From an uncultured Opitutales bacterium (GTDB lineage: Bacteria > Verrucomicrobiota > Verrucomicrobiia > Opitutales > Intestinicryptomonadaceae): a stretch of 24,281 bases of DNA. Under the pieces are notes generated by a model. It was given only the letters and a program-made list of their open reading frames with translations. It was not told the DNA's origin and made no database searches. Position 1 is the stretch's first letter. Every line of letters starts with the position of its first letter. Below are positions 1 through 8,525 of this stretch, piece after piece. The stretch is taken from the NCBI GenBank assembly GCA_900545715.1, contig URAJ01000034.1:1-24281 (forward strand). Direction: 5' to 3'. The translations under genes and the position numbers were made by a program.

Positions 1-429
1 CGAGCCCAACCCGGGGTTTATGCGCACCCCGACCTCGGCGCCAGGGTTTATTTTTCCGAATTCGTCGAGCTGCCGCAGGGAGCACGCATTGTACTTTATG
101 CCGGCTTTTATTAGTTCCGCGAGATTGTCGGGCAGCTGTTGCGACGAAAGCGATATGTGGTCGGCGGGAATGCCCGCGAGCATAGCGCGCTCAACTTCGT
201 ATGCGCTCGACGCGTCGATATGCAGCCCTAGCGAATTGAAAAGCCGCAGTATTGCGCGGTTTGAAGCCGCCTTCATCGCGAACCTTACCGTCAACCCGAA
301 GGCGTTGGGGAATCCGAGCGCTTTTTTAGCCTGCGCCACGAGAGATGCCTCGTCGTAAACGTAGCAGGGCGTTGAAAATTGTTCGGCGATTTTACGAGCC
401 GTTTGGAGTGTTATGAAAGATTTTGGCAT
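1..429 (-). CDS. lysA: Diaminopimelate decarboxylase, N-terminal part (runs off the left edge)
   Basis: The 143 visible residues are the start of a fold-III PLP-dependent decarboxylase. LysA converts meso-diaminopimelate to L-lysine and CO2 in the cytoplasm, the last step of lysine synthesis. The sequence shows the N-terminal YVYDE segment, the RFAMKAASN motif whose Lys53 should be the PLP Schiff-base lysine, HIDASSAYEVERA, LSSQQ, and VRINPGLGS, which runs off the edge where LysA has its glycine-rich phosphate-binding segment. The ATG at 429 is the only sensible start. It lies 7 bases after the dsbD stop, so the two genes are probably co-transcribed, and there is no clear Shine-Dalgarno. The substrate-specificity region is outside the window, so another family member (ornithine/arginine or carboxynorspermidine decarboxylase) is not excluded, but the motifs fit LysA best. 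Confidence 0.82.
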   Translation of the reverse strand, partial: MPKSFITLQTARKIAEQFSTPCYVYDEASLVAQAKKALGFPNAFGLTVRFAMKAASNRAILRLFNSLGLHIDASSAYEVERAMLAGIPADHISLSSQQLPDNLAELIKAGIKYNACSLRQLDEFGKINPGAEVGVRINPGLGS

Positions 430-436
430 AGGTATT

Positions 437-2245
437 TTAAAGTTTGGAAGTATTACACCCCTCGGCCGCTTTGTCAACCGCTTCGATTACTATATCGGGC
501 GTTAGTATTGCCGGCAGAACTTCCGGCGGCAGATTTTCGTCGGCGGGATAAACGAGGTTTAGCGGAACGCCGGCGCGCCCGAATTCGGCGAGCTTTTTTG
601 AGATATCCGGATTTTTGTTTGTCCAGTCCCCAACGATAAATTTTACGCCGCGTTTTTTAAATGCCTCTTGGACGGCGCTTGATTCCAATATCTTTTTATT
701 GTACTGGCAAGTTAGGCACCACGATGCGGTGAAGTCGACATACACTATTTTCCCGGACTTCCTCAATTCCGAGAGTTTTTGCTCCGACCAATCTTGGGCG
801 TAATCCGATGTGGCCGCTGCCGGTGCGTCCCACGCTATCCAAGCCGCGGCGGCGATGGAGGCCAAGCAGACAACAGCTGCGGATGTTCTTGCAGCGCGCC
901 CGAAGTGCGGCATGTAGTACAGCCCAAAAATTCTTAACCCGACAGCCAATACGAGAGCCGCCGACATTATGCGCGCTGCAGCGCCCGTTTGTTCGCAATA
1001 AACCCAAGCTAGCCATATTGCCGACGCGAACATTGGTATCGAGAGAATCTGCTTCAATGTTTCCATCCACGCGCCCGGGCGGGGCATTTTCTTTGAGAGC
1101 GATGGAATGAGCGAAAGCAATATGTACGGGAACGCCATTCCGACGCCAAGAGCTGCGAATACCGAAAACGTGAAACCTGCACCAGCGTCTGTGGCGAGTG
1201 CCGCCCCTATCGCGGTTCCCATAAAGGGGGCGGTGCAGGGGCTTGCGACCAATACCGCGAGCACCCCGGATAGCGCTGAGGCGAGATATTTGTTTTTGCC
1301 AGTGCCACCGAGCCTTCCGCCCGCAAAGCCCGCGCCTATTTCAAACATTCCCGCAAAGCTTAGCCCCATCGCAAAGAATAGCAGCGCCATCGATGACGAA
1401 AATGCCGGATTCTGAAGTTGGAAGCCCCAGCCGAGCCCGCTTCCAGCAGCCCTCAGCCCGACGAGCACCGCTGCAAGGGCGATAAACGAAGCCACAATTC
1501 CCAAAGAATACGCCGCCGCCCCCATTATCCTTGAACGGCTGTCGTCCGCCGAGGCGAACGAGAGTATTTTTATGCCGATAACAGGAAACACGCAGGGCAT
1601 CAAATTTAATATAATCCCCCCCAAGAAAGCTCCGAATATTGCGGTAAACAAAGCGGCATAAGATATTGATGAAACTTGCGCGTTTTGAATTTTACCGTTT
1701 TGGGGCGTCGCAGACTCTCCGCCGCCCGGTTTTGCATCTACGAGGTTAGTGCCGGAATCTTTGACAGGCTGGCTTGAAACAAGAGCAGCAGGAAGCTCGA
1801 AAGAAAGCTCTTTTTTTATCGGAACGCACATGTCGGAGCATGCGAGCATATCGACGGTCGCGGACGCTTTTGCGGTTGCGCCGCTCTGAAATTTTGCGGG
1901 AGGGGAAATGCGCGCGCGCACTGTAATGTCCCCCGAGTACCCTTCGGATTTCATTCCAAAAAACTCGAATTCGGAAGGCTTTGGCCATTCGAGCGATTCA
2001 AGCTTGTACCCTTCGGGAAGTTTTAGGGAAATGGTTGTCGGGCTACCGTTTTCCGAGGGGCGGTTTGAGTAGATATGCTCCTTTGCCGGAATTTTGAAAT
2101 TAAAATCTATGCTAAAAATTTTCCCCTCCGACAAAGACCCGCTTTTCATGGACACGTCCGCCGCCGACGCAAAGGCGGCCGAAACTGCAACCACTGCCGC
2201 CGCGAGGAAACTTGCGAAAGCTTTTTTCCGATAATAAAAATACAT
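437..2245 (-). CDS. dsbD: Thiol:disulfide interchange protein DsbD (cytochrome c biogenesis type)
   Basis: DsbD carries electrons from cytoplasmic thioredoxin across the inner membrane to periplasmic thiol proteins. With the start at the ATG at 2245 it has 602 residues, close to the usual 565-600. Residues 1-29 form a signal peptide (basic YYRKK, a hydrophobic stretch, then ASAAD). Residues about 30-170 are the N-terminal domain with the cysteine pair CSDMC (136/140). Residues about 195-475 contain some eight membrane segments with the two family motifs NLMPCVFP (Cys218) and ASPCTAPF (Cys337). The C-terminal thioredoxin domain has FTASWCLTC (Cys510/513) and the VPLN cis-proline loop. The reading frame is open 21 codons further upstream, but the signal peptide decides for 2245. 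All three redox cysteine pairs are present. It precedes lysA by 7 bases. Confidence 0.93.
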   Translation of the reverse strand: MYFYYRKKAFASFLAAAVVAVSAAFASAADVSMKSGSLSEGKIFSIDFNFKIPAKEHIYSNRPSENGSPTTISLKLPEGYKLESLEWPKPSEFEFFGMKSEGYSGDITVRARISPPAKFQSGATAKASATVDMLACSDMCVPIKKELSFELPAALVSSQPVKDSGTNLVDAKPGGGESATPQNGKIQNAQVSSISYAALFTAIFGAFLGGIILNLMPCVFPVIGIKILSFASADDSRSRIMGAAAYSLGIVASFIALAAVLVGLRAAGSGLGWGFQLQNPAFSSSMALLFFAMGLSFAGMFEIGAGFAGGRLGGTGKNKYLASALSGVLAVLVASPCTAPFMGTAIGAALATDAGAGFTFSVFAALGVGMAFPYILLSLIPSLSKKMPRPGAWMETLKQILSIPMFASAIWLAWVYCEQTGAAARIMSAALVLAVGLRIFGLYYMPHFGRAARTSAAVVCLASIAAAAWIAWDAPAAATSDYAQDWSEQKLSELRKSGKIVYVDFTASWCLTCQYNKKILESSAVQEAFKKRGVKFIVGDWTNKNPDISKKLAEFGRAGVPLNLVYPADENLPPEVLPAILTPDIVIEAVDKAAEGCNTSKL

Positions 2246-2437
2246 ACTTCTTAGACTAATATATATTTGCTTGTGTTCAATAAATAAAAACCTTGCGCGC
2301 ATCGCCAAAAAACATTTTTCACAATATCGGCAAAAGGCCGTATTTGTTATGAAATTTATAATATTTATGTCCGAAAATTGGCGCTAAAAAATAAGGGCGG
2401 CTGTATTGTTCGCAGATTTTCGGTTTTAAGATGATAT

Positions 2438-2466
2438 AAAAAAACGGCGGGGGAAAGACCCCGCCG
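2438..2466 (-). terminator. Strong intrinsic terminator of the GH16 gene
   Basis: Read on the minus strand, CGGCGGGG and CCCCGCCG pair in a perfect 8-bp GC-rich stem (2445-2452 with 2459-2466) around a 6-base loop. Seven T follow. It lies 15 bases after the glycosidase stop codon, so it should end that transcript and insulate dsbD, which must have its own promoter in 2246-2437. I could not recognise that promoter with confidence. Confidence 0.88.
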
Positions 2467-2481
2467 CACACAGGCAATGCA

Positions 2482-3453
2482 TTAATCTTTGACTTCGTCG
2501 TAAACGCGAACAAAGTCCACTTCAAAGAAGTCCGGCAGAACTGCTTTGAATAGGGCTGGATCGGGCTTGCCCCACTTTTTTGAGCCCTCCGACAACCCGC
2601 CGTCGTTGCCTTGTATATTGCGGTATCCGCGCGGCTCGGTCGAAACGAGTATAAATTGCTCGACATGCGATACGGGGCTGTTTTGCTCGCCAATTTTTTT
2701 ACCGTTTGCATAGAACGTATATCCTTCGGGAGTCCAATCCACACCGTAGTAGCACCAGCCGTCGGCGTCGGCTTCGTACTCCCACGCAAAGTGCCCGAAC
2801 CACTTTGAGTCTTTGCCGTAGCCGTTCCAGCCGTTGCCTCCCACAATCTGCCCGTGCGTGAATTGCCTGTAATTTTCCATGACGTCGGTTTCCACGCCGC
2901 ATACGGACGGATCGGGCGACGAGCCTACACCCGGGGCTTGGAGCCAAAATGCCGAGTGCCAGCCGGGATTTTTCGGCTGTCGGCAGCGGATTTCATAATA
3001 TCCGTATTTGTGCATAAATAGCGGTTTGCGGTATTTTCCGAAGGGCCAGAAGCCCTTTGTGTCTTTGGGAATGTCGAATGTGAGCGAGCCCGTCTGCAAA
3101 TGCGGGGAACAGAAGTCGTCGCCTTTGCGCAACAGGTGCAATCTTACGGTTTTCCCCGTCATCTCTACCCCCTCAAAGTTGTGCGCAAACGCGGGGAAGT
3201 CTTGCCCCCAAAAGGATTCGCGGCACATCCATTTTGTCTTGTCGATTTCCTTCCCGTTGAATTCGTCGTGCCATACGAGTTTCCATTTTTTCCCGGCGGG
3301 GAGAAAACTCGGGGCTTCGTCTTTTAATGTCTTTGTCTCAACCTGCACTACCGGGCGGTTTTTCACTGAGGTTTCGACAAATGCCGCGTAGGAGGTTATG
3401 GCGATAAACGCTCCTGCGGCGGCGCAAATGTAGAGTATATTTTTTCTTGGCAT
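2482..3453 (-). CDS. Exported glycoside hydrolase family 16 enzyme
   Basis: This 323-residue protein is a GH16 beta-glycanase-type enzyme (laminarinase, lichenase, carrageenase, agarase or porphyranase group), which cleaves beta-1,3/1,4-linked glucans or galactans with retention. Residues about 7-25 are a hydrophobic export signal or N-terminal anchor; the Cys at position 10 is not in a good lipobox. The catalytic domain begins with LVWHDEFNG (59-67) and has the family active-site motif GVETDVMEN, giving Glu178 as nucleophile, Asp180 as helper and Glu183 as acid/base. The domain ends with VDFVRVYDE. Aromatic residues are frequent along the putative cleft. It is a single-gene unit with its own promoter (3491-3519) and terminator (2438-2466). 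The exact polysaccharide cannot be told from sequence; no SusD, sulfatase or other polysaccharide gene is nearby. Confidence 0.9.
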   Translation of the reverse strand: MPRKNILYICAAAGAFIAITSYAAFVETSVKNRPVVQVETKTLKDEAPSFLPAGKKWKLVWHDEFNGKEIDKTKWMCRESFWGQDFPAFAHNFEGVEMTGKTVRLHLLRKGDDFCSPHLQTGSLTFDIPKDTKGFWPFGKYRKPLFMHKYGYYEIRCRQPKNPGWHSAFWLQAPGVGSSPDPSVCGVETDVMENYRQFTHGQIVGGNGWNGYGKDSKWFGHFAWEYEADADGWCYYGVDWTPEGYTFYANGKKIGEQNSPVSHVEQFILVSTEPRGYRNIQGNDGGLSEGSKKWGKPDPALFKAVLPDFFEVDFVRVYDEVKD

Positions 3454-3490
3454 ATTCTTGTTGCTGTGTGTATTCGATATAAATGAAGTT

Positions 3491-3519
3491 CTTATACAGG
3501 CGGGCGCAGATTTTGTAAA
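3491..3519 (-). promoter_or_regulatory. Sigma-70-like promoter of the GH16 gene
   Basis: On the minus strand TTTACA (3519-3514) is followed after exactly 17 bases by TATAAG (3496-3491). Each box matches the consensus at five of six positions. Transcription would start near 3484, about 30 bases before the ATG at 3453. The flanks are very AT-rich. Confidence 0.6.
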
Positions 3520-3907
3520 CGATAAATTTTTATAAAAATATATACTATTTTATAAAAGAAAGACGCTTTTTTTCTATAAATTGTATTAGGTGTGGGCAGG
3601 GGATGAATCTTTTAGTTTGGCTTATGTGAAGACGCCGCATTTCCGTACAAGGTTATTTTTGTAAATTTTTTACTTTTGCGTTTTCTTTATCGAGAGTTTT
3701 GGCTTGTTGTAGAGTTTTTGATTCAACCCGCTAAACTGAGCCGAAAATTTTGTTTGCCCACAAGTTTTCCAGGCGCAGGCCTGTCCTATTTGACAATATT
3801 TGGAAGATAGGCGTTTTTCTTCGCGGCATAAATATTAATCTTCGTAAAAAATTGTCGACATCCGGTATATATTGGAATTTTTATATGCTTGGTAGGTGAA
3901 TTTGCTG
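3520..3907. other. AT-rich spacer between divergent GH16 and mreB units; no gene seen
   Basis: The 507 bases between the two divergent start codons (3454-3960) contain no open frame with coding character and no recognised RNA gene or riboswitch. The part near the GH16 gene is extremely AT-rich. A short inverted repeat, CCTAT/ATAGG (3786-3790 and 3806-3810), surrounds the palindromic AATATT and could be an operator, but nothing else supports that. The promoters of the two flanking genes are listed separately. Confidence 0.6.
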
Positions 3908-3937
3908 TTGACCCTTTATGGAAAATTTCAATAAATT
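3908..3937 (+). promoter_or_regulatory. Possible sigma-70-like promoter of the mre cluster
   Basis: TTGACC (3908-3913) is followed after 18 bases by TAAATT (3932-3937), matching consensus at five and four positions. The predicted start near 3944 would leave a 5' leader of under 20 bases before the mreB ATG at 3961. The call is weak because the surrounding region is AT-rich and such matches arise easily. Confidence 0.33.
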
Positions 3938-3960
3938 GAAAATAGTTAAATTACAAAATT

Positions 3961-4977
3961 ATGGCTGGAATTAAGGAAATTTTTTCAAACGACATCGGAA
4001 TCGACCTCGGAACGGCAAATACGCTCGTGTATGCCAAAGACACAAACGAGATAACGAGCGAACCGAGCGTCGTGGCTGTGTACAACAATTCCAAAAAAGT
4101 CGTCGCCGTCGGTGAAAAGGCGAAAAAGATGCTTGGAAAGACCCCCGGAAACATTACGGCGATACGCCCTATGAAAGTCGGGGTCATAGCCGATTTCGAG
4201 ATTACCGAAATAATGCTGCGCTACTTTATACAAAAAGCGGCAAAGCAGTGGAATTTCATAGCGCCGAGAGTTGTAGTGGCAGTGCCTTCGGGAATAACGG
4301 AGGTGGAGAGGCGCGCCGTACAGGAGTCCGCCATACACGCCGGCGCGCGTTCGGTGTGCCTTAAAGACGAGCCGCTAATGGCGGCGATAGGCGTGGGGCT
4401 GCCAATTGAGGAGCCTACCGCGAGCATGATTGTGGACATAGGCGGCGGCACCACGGAAGTCGCGATAATTTCCCTTTCGAACGTCGTCTATTCAAAGAGC
4501 GTTAGAATTGGCGGCGACGAGTTCGACAACTGCATTGCCCAGTACATGAAGCGCGCGTACAACCTGATTATAGGCGAGCGCACCGCAGAGGAAATTAAAA
4601 TAAATATCGGCTCCGCATACCCGCTCGACAACGAGCTCACTTGGGAGGTCAAGGGGCGCGATTCCGTCGCAGGGCTTCCCAAGACGCTCTTTGTGACGTC
4701 GCAGGAAATCCGCGAGGCGCTCTCCGATTCCTTCAAGGCTATTACCGATGTGATACACGAAGCGCTCGAACTGTGCCCGCCTGAACTCAGCGCCGACCTT
4801 GTCGACCGCGGCATAGTTCTCGCGGGGGGAGGCGCGCTGATTCGCAATTTGAATCTGCTTGTCACCGAGGCTACCGGCATACCGTGCTTTGTCGCCGACG
4901 ATCCTCTCAGGGCGGTTGTCAACGGCACGGCGGCTGTGCTTCAAAATTACGAGTTCTGGACGAAGGACAATTCTTAA
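3961..4977 (+). CDS. mreB: Rod shape-determining actin-like ATPase MreB
   Basis: MreB polymerises in antiparallel filaments under the inner membrane and guides lateral peptidoglycan synthesis. The 338-residue protein has the full length of the family (E. coli 347). The actin-fold nucleotide motifs are all present: phosphate 1 DLGTANT (15-21), phosphate 2 DIGGGTTEVA (159-168) and the adenosine motif LAGGGALI (287-294). KDEPLMAAIG and RIGGDEFD are typical MreB segments. The N-terminus is short and only weakly amphipathic (MAGIKEIFSN). There is no Shine-Dalgarno; the ATG follows an AT-rich leader. It heads the mreBCD-mrdA cluster, with a 175-bp gap to mreC in which I see no gene and no convincing terminator. 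Confidence 0.97.
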   Translation: MAGIKEIFSNDIGIDLGTANTLVYAKDTNEITSEPSVVAVYNNSKKVVAVGEKAKKMLGKTPGNITAIRPMKVGVIADFEITEIMLRYFIQKAAKQWNFIAPRVVVAVPSGITEVERRAVQESAIHAGARSVCLKDEPLMAAIGVGLPIEEPTASMIVDIGGGTTEVAIISLSNVVYSKSVRIGGDEFDNCIAQYMKRAYNLIIGERTAEEIKINIGSAYPLDNELTWEVKGRDSVAGLPKTLFVTSQEIREALSDSFKAITDVIHEALELCPPELSADLVDRGIVLAGGGALIRNLNLLVTEATGIPCFVADDPLRAVVNGTAAVLQNYEFWTKDNS

Positions 4978-5152
4978 TAATGGCAGCCGACGGAGTCCGC
5001 CGCCGTTCGCGTAAGGCGTTTGCGCGCGTGTCCACGGCGGATCTCGCGCGGGCGCCTTTAATTTTTTAAGGTTTTTTGCGGCGTTTGCATGCTTGAAAGG
5101 AACTTATTTGCGAGCTGGGCGCGCGGGGTGATGGAGGCTAATTTTTTAAGAT

Positions 5153-5989
5153 ATGCAGTGGGGTAAACATACAGCGTTGCGCAATATTGCGGTATTTGCC
5201 GCGGTGATATTGGCGTGCCTTTTCGCCCCGTCCGCCGTGAGAAATTTTACGTCTTCGGCATTTGAGGAATTTAGGGCGCCGCTCGACTCAATCCCGTCGC
5301 ATTTGTCCGACCTTCAAAAGTATTGGAGCCTGCACTCCAACTCCAAGCGCGAGCTGATTGAAGCTGGTAGGGATCTGGCGCGGCTAAATTCGGCGTACGA
5401 GCTAAAACTCATGGAAAACGAGTCCCTGCACAGGCGGCTCGAGAGGCTCGAACGCATAATGAACATGCCGTCGGACCCAAAGTTTAAATATGAAATAGCA
5501 AGGGTTGTGCGGCGCGATGTGAACGCATGGTGGCAGCGCCTTGTGATTAGAAAGGGGTCTTTGCACGGGATTAAAGACGGCTGTGCAGTGGTTTGCGCGT
5601 CCGGCGTAGTTGGCCGGATAGCGGAAGTGGGGCTTCACACGTCAGTAGTGGAGCTTGCGAGCTCGAGGCGCTTCAGAATGGCGGCGCGGTTTGCCGGCGA
5701 CGACAGGCCCGTCATATACTACGGCAGGGGCGGGACTTCGCTCCATATTGCAGAGGGCGAGGTTGTGGACGCCCCGGCTGATGTAGAGCCCACGCGCGAA
5801 AAACCTGCGTTGCTTGTGACATCGTCGCTCGCGGGAACTTTTCCGGACGGGGTAGAGATAGGAAAAGTTTTTTCTCTATCAATCGGGGCTGACGGAATTT
5901 TTAAGTCTGGCAGGGTTGTGCTGTCAACGCGCCTCGACTCTATCGCCGAGGTTGCGGTTCTAATACCGGTTTCGGAGGGCGCAAAATAA
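5153..5989 (+). CDS. mreC: Rod shape-determining protein MreC
   Basis: MreC is the periplasmic scaffold protein of the elongasome that binds PBP2 and signals to RodA-PBP2. The 278 residues follow the family layout: a short cytoplasmic tail, one membrane segment (about 10-28), a coiled coil (about 50-105, with the LHRRLERLERIM heptads), then the beta-barrel domain with ARVVRRDVNAWWQRLVIRKGS-like start and SGVVGRIAEVG (150-160). A GGAGG lies about 15 bases before the ATG, too far to be a normal Shine-Dalgarno. The stop is 2 bases before mreD. Length and order match mreC elsewhere. Confidence 0.92.
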   Translation: MQWGKHTALRNIAVFAAVILACLFAPSAVRNFTSSAFEEFRAPLDSIPSHLSDLQKYWSLHSNSKRELIEAGRDLARLNSAYELKLMENESLHRRLERLERIMNMPSDPKFKYEIARVVRRDVNAWWQRLVIRKGSLHGIKDGCAVVCASGVVGRIAEVGLHTSVVELASSRRFRMAARFAGDDRPVIYYGRGGTSLHIAEGEVVDAPADVEPTREKPALLVTSSLAGTFPDGVEIGKVFSLSIGADGIFKSGRVVLSTRLDSIAEVAVLIPVSEGAK

Positions 5990-5991
5990 AG

Positions 5992-6519
5992 ATGCGCAGA
6001 GTTAAATACAGCCCGGCGGCAGTGTTTTTGCTGACAAATATCGCCTACCTTTATATTTTGGCAACTGTCAATTCCGAAATTTCCCCGTATGCGTCGCTGA
6101 TTTTGCCGAGCGTATTTATAATAGGGCCCGCGCTGATGCTTAGGGGGTGGCAGGCAGCCCTCGTAATCGGCTTGACTGCTTTTTTGTGCGAGGCGACAAC
6201 TCCCGTCCGGCCGGGGATAACATGCGCGCTTTGGCTCTTGGCGGCGGTATTTGTACGCATAGCGCGTTTTAGGTTTAGGTCGCTCGATCCGCTTTCCCTG
6301 TGCGCGCTCGCGCAATTTGTAAATTTGGCGCTCGGATTGGCGTACATGATGTTTTTCCCAAACGGCTGCGCAAATTTGGCGGATTATCTGTTTAGGGTAT
6401 TTGCCGATTTACTTTTGTCGGCGGCAGTTCTGGTTTTGATTGCGCGCTTTTCAGTGTTGGTACCGCTTTCCATACTCAAATTTGCGGGGATAGAGCTAAA
6501 AATAGAGGAGGACGATTAG
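5992..6519 (+). CDS. mreD: Rod shape-determining membrane protein MreD
   Basis: This 175-residue integral membrane protein has about five hydrophobic segments and a short charged C-terminus (ELKIEEDD). MreD sequences are poorly conserved, so the call rests mainly on size (E. coli MreD is 162 residues), topology and position between mreC (2-base gap) and the PBP2 gene (5-base gap). MreD is an inner-membrane component of the elongasome that interacts with MreC and modulates its activation of PBP2. Confidence 0.83.
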   Translation: MRRVKYSPAAVFLLTNIAYLYILATVNSEISPYASLILPSVFIIGPALMLRGWQAALVIGLTAFLCEATTPVRPGITCALWLLAAVFVRIARFRFRSLDPLSLCALAQFVNLALGLAYMMFFPNGCANLADYLFRVFADLLLSAAVLVLIARFSVLVPLSILKFAGIELKIEEDD

Positions 6520-6524
6520 TCCCG

Positions 6525-8468
6525 ATGGATAAAAACGGACAGTACTCGAATTGGAATCCGAGAATACCCGTGTTTTACGCGGTATTCGCGGCAGCGTTTT
6601 TATTTTTATTGGGAACTCTCGCATACCGCCAGATATACCTGTACGACTATTACAGCCAGCGCGGAGAGCGCCAAAGCATGAGGCGCATTATCGAGCCCGG
6701 GGCGCGCGGAGACATCTACGACCGCAATATGAAGTTGCTGGTAACAAACGAACCCCGCTTTTCTGCGGTCGTGTATTTTAACGAGATAAGGCGCGAATTC
6801 CGGCGCGAATATATGCGCCTAAAAAAAATCGAGCTCGCCCGCAGAGCCGCCGCAGGCGAGGACGGCCCGCCGAATTATTCCGAAATTTCAAGCCGCGCGC
6901 GCGCAAATGTTTTGAACGGATACGTGGCCCAGATAAACTCCATTTTGGGTTCCAACTACAAACTTACGACTGCCGATTACAATAGGCATTTTGAAAACCA
7001 GCGGCTCTTGCCTTTCCCCATAATAAAAGATTTGAAGGGGAGAGAGCACGCGATACTCGCCGAGCGACTTCCCGTTGATTCGCCGATTCAGATTTACACG
7101 GACACTGCCAGATATTATCCCTACGGGCCCTCTGCGGCGCACCTGCTTGGATATGTGGGGAGCAATTTTGACGAAATCGACACCGACGGCGTTCCGGGAG
7201 ACGACTTGCGAACATTCTCGTTCGTCGGGAAAATCGGCAGATCCGGACTCGAAAAGGCTTTTGATTCCGTATTGCAAGGCAGCAGCGGCGCGAAAATATG
7301 GGTTGTCGATCTCGACGGGTACCAGTATGAAAATGTCGCCGACGTGACTCCTAAGAAGGGGCGCAGCGTAGTTTCGTCGATAGACATAGACTTGCAACAG
7401 ACTATCGAAGACTCATTTGGAACGAGAAAGGGCGCGGCGGTTGCTCTCGACGTCAAAACGGGCGAAGTTCTCGCCATGGTCAGCCTCCCGTCTTACGACC
7501 CTAACGAGCTAAGCCCGTACATGACGTACAAAGTCAGCAACGAAATTACCAAGCGCGGCGCATGGCTCAACAGGGCAACCCAGGGATTGTATCCGCCGGG
7601 CTCGACTTTCAAAATTGTCACGGCCTGCGCGGGGCTAATGACGGGCGTCATAGACGAGAAAACCGTCAAGACATGCGACGGCGGCTTGAGAGTCGGCACG
7701 AGGATATTCCCGTGCAACAGCCGCTATGGGCATGGAAACATAGATCTCGTCGATGCCTTGGCCCACAGCTGCAATGTATATTTTTACGAGACTGCCCTCG
7801 AATGCGGGATAGAGGCTTTGAGCGCGACCGCAAAAGACTTTGGGCTAGACTCAAAAAGCGGCATAGAGCTGAAGGAGGATTATTCGAGACGGTCGGTAGT
7901 GGCAGATCCCGAATACAAGGAGAAATACCGCCCGTACGACGGCCCGTGGACTGCTGGCGACACTGCAAACGCCTCCATAGGGCAGGGGTACCAGTTGCAG
8001 ACGCCGCTTCAGATGGCTTGCATGGTTGCGTCCTTCGCCCGCGGGCAGACGCGCACACGACCGTCGGTAATCCACGATACATCGCGCGTTTGCGACCTCG
8101 CATACCACGGCGGGGAGAAGCTAAATTTGAAGCCCGAGCACTACAAGGCGATAATAGACGGAATGAAAGCTGCCGTCGAAAGGGGCACAGCCAAGAGGGC
8201 GGCGGTTGAGGGCGTGAGTGTCGCGGCGAAAAGCGGCACTGCGCAAGTGCCGGTTAGGGGGAAAAAACTGACTCTCGCATGGATGGTCGCGTTCGCGCCC
8301 GTCGAAAATCCGCAAGTCGCAATAAGCGTGGTTGTTGAGGGGGAGGAGATAGGCGACGCTTCCGGAGGGCGCACAGCGGGTCCCATTGTGGGGACTGCTT
8401 TGAAGAAATATTTTGAGACTTCTCCGCTATTCCCAAAGGTGGGGAATGCGGAAAACGCGGCAGATTGA
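6525..8468 (+). CDS. mrdA: Penicillin-binding protein 2 (elongasome transpeptidase)
   Basis: PBP2 is the class B transpeptidase that cross-links peptidoglycan during cell elongation, working with the RodA glycosyltransferase. The 647 residues show a short cytoplasmic tail, one membrane anchor (about 14-32), the pedestal domain beginning with RRIIEPGARGDIYDRN (53-68), and the transpeptidase domain with all three active-site motifs: STFK (360-363, Ser360 acylated by beta-lactams), SCN (415-417) and KSGTA (569-573). The first domain carries a charged insert around residues 85-130 with many Arg/Lys/Glu. A GGAGG lies about 13 bases upstream within mreD, far for a ribosome site. The MreBCD context argues for PBP2 rather than the division enzyme FtsI. 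The usual next gene, rodA, is absent here. Confidence 0.95.
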   Translation: MDKNGQYSNWNPRIPVFYAVFAAAFLFLLGTLAYRQIYLYDYYSQRGERQSMRRIIEPGARGDIYDRNMKLLVTNEPRFSAVVYFNEIRREFRREYMRLKKIELARRAAAGEDGPPNYSEISSRARANVLNGYVAQINSILGSNYKLTTADYNRHFENQRLLPFPIIKDLKGREHAILAERLPVDSPIQIYTDTARYYPYGPSAAHLLGYVGSNFDEIDTDGVPGDDLRTFSFVGKIGRSGLEKAFDSVLQGSSGAKIWVVDLDGYQYENVADVTPKKGRSVVSSIDIDLQQTIEDSFGTRKGAAVALDVKTGEVLAMVSLPSYDPNELSPYMTYKVSNEITKRGAWLNRATQGLYPPGSTFKIVTACAGLMTGVIDEKTVKTCDGGLRVGTRIFPCNSRYGHGNIDLVDALAHSCNVYFYETALECGIEALSATAKDFGLDSKSGIELKEDYSRRSVVADPEYKEKYRPYDGPWTAGDTANASIGQGYQLQTPLQMACMVASFARGQTRTRPSVIHDTSRVCDLAYHGGEKLNLKPEHYKAIIDGMKAAVERGTAKRAAVEGVSVAAKSGTAQVPVRGKKLTLAWMVAFAPVENPQVAISVVVEGEEIGDASGGRTAGPIVGTALKKYFETSPLFPKVGNAENAAD

Positions 8469-8525
8469 CATAGGACTTTATTCGTGCGGCAATCCTGCCA
8501 ACAGGCGCGCGTGCTGTTGAGAGCG

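Noticed and set aside
20..358. Plus-strand open frame at the left edge
   Set aside because: It is antisense to the lysA segment, which has clear PLP-enzyme motifs.
2246..2308. 21-codon N-terminal extension of DsbD
   Set aside because: The signal peptide fits a start at 2245; an extension would bury it.
3790..3795. Perfect TTGACA in the GH16-mreB spacer as an mreB promoter
   Set aside because: No acceptable -10 box lies 15-19 bases downstream.
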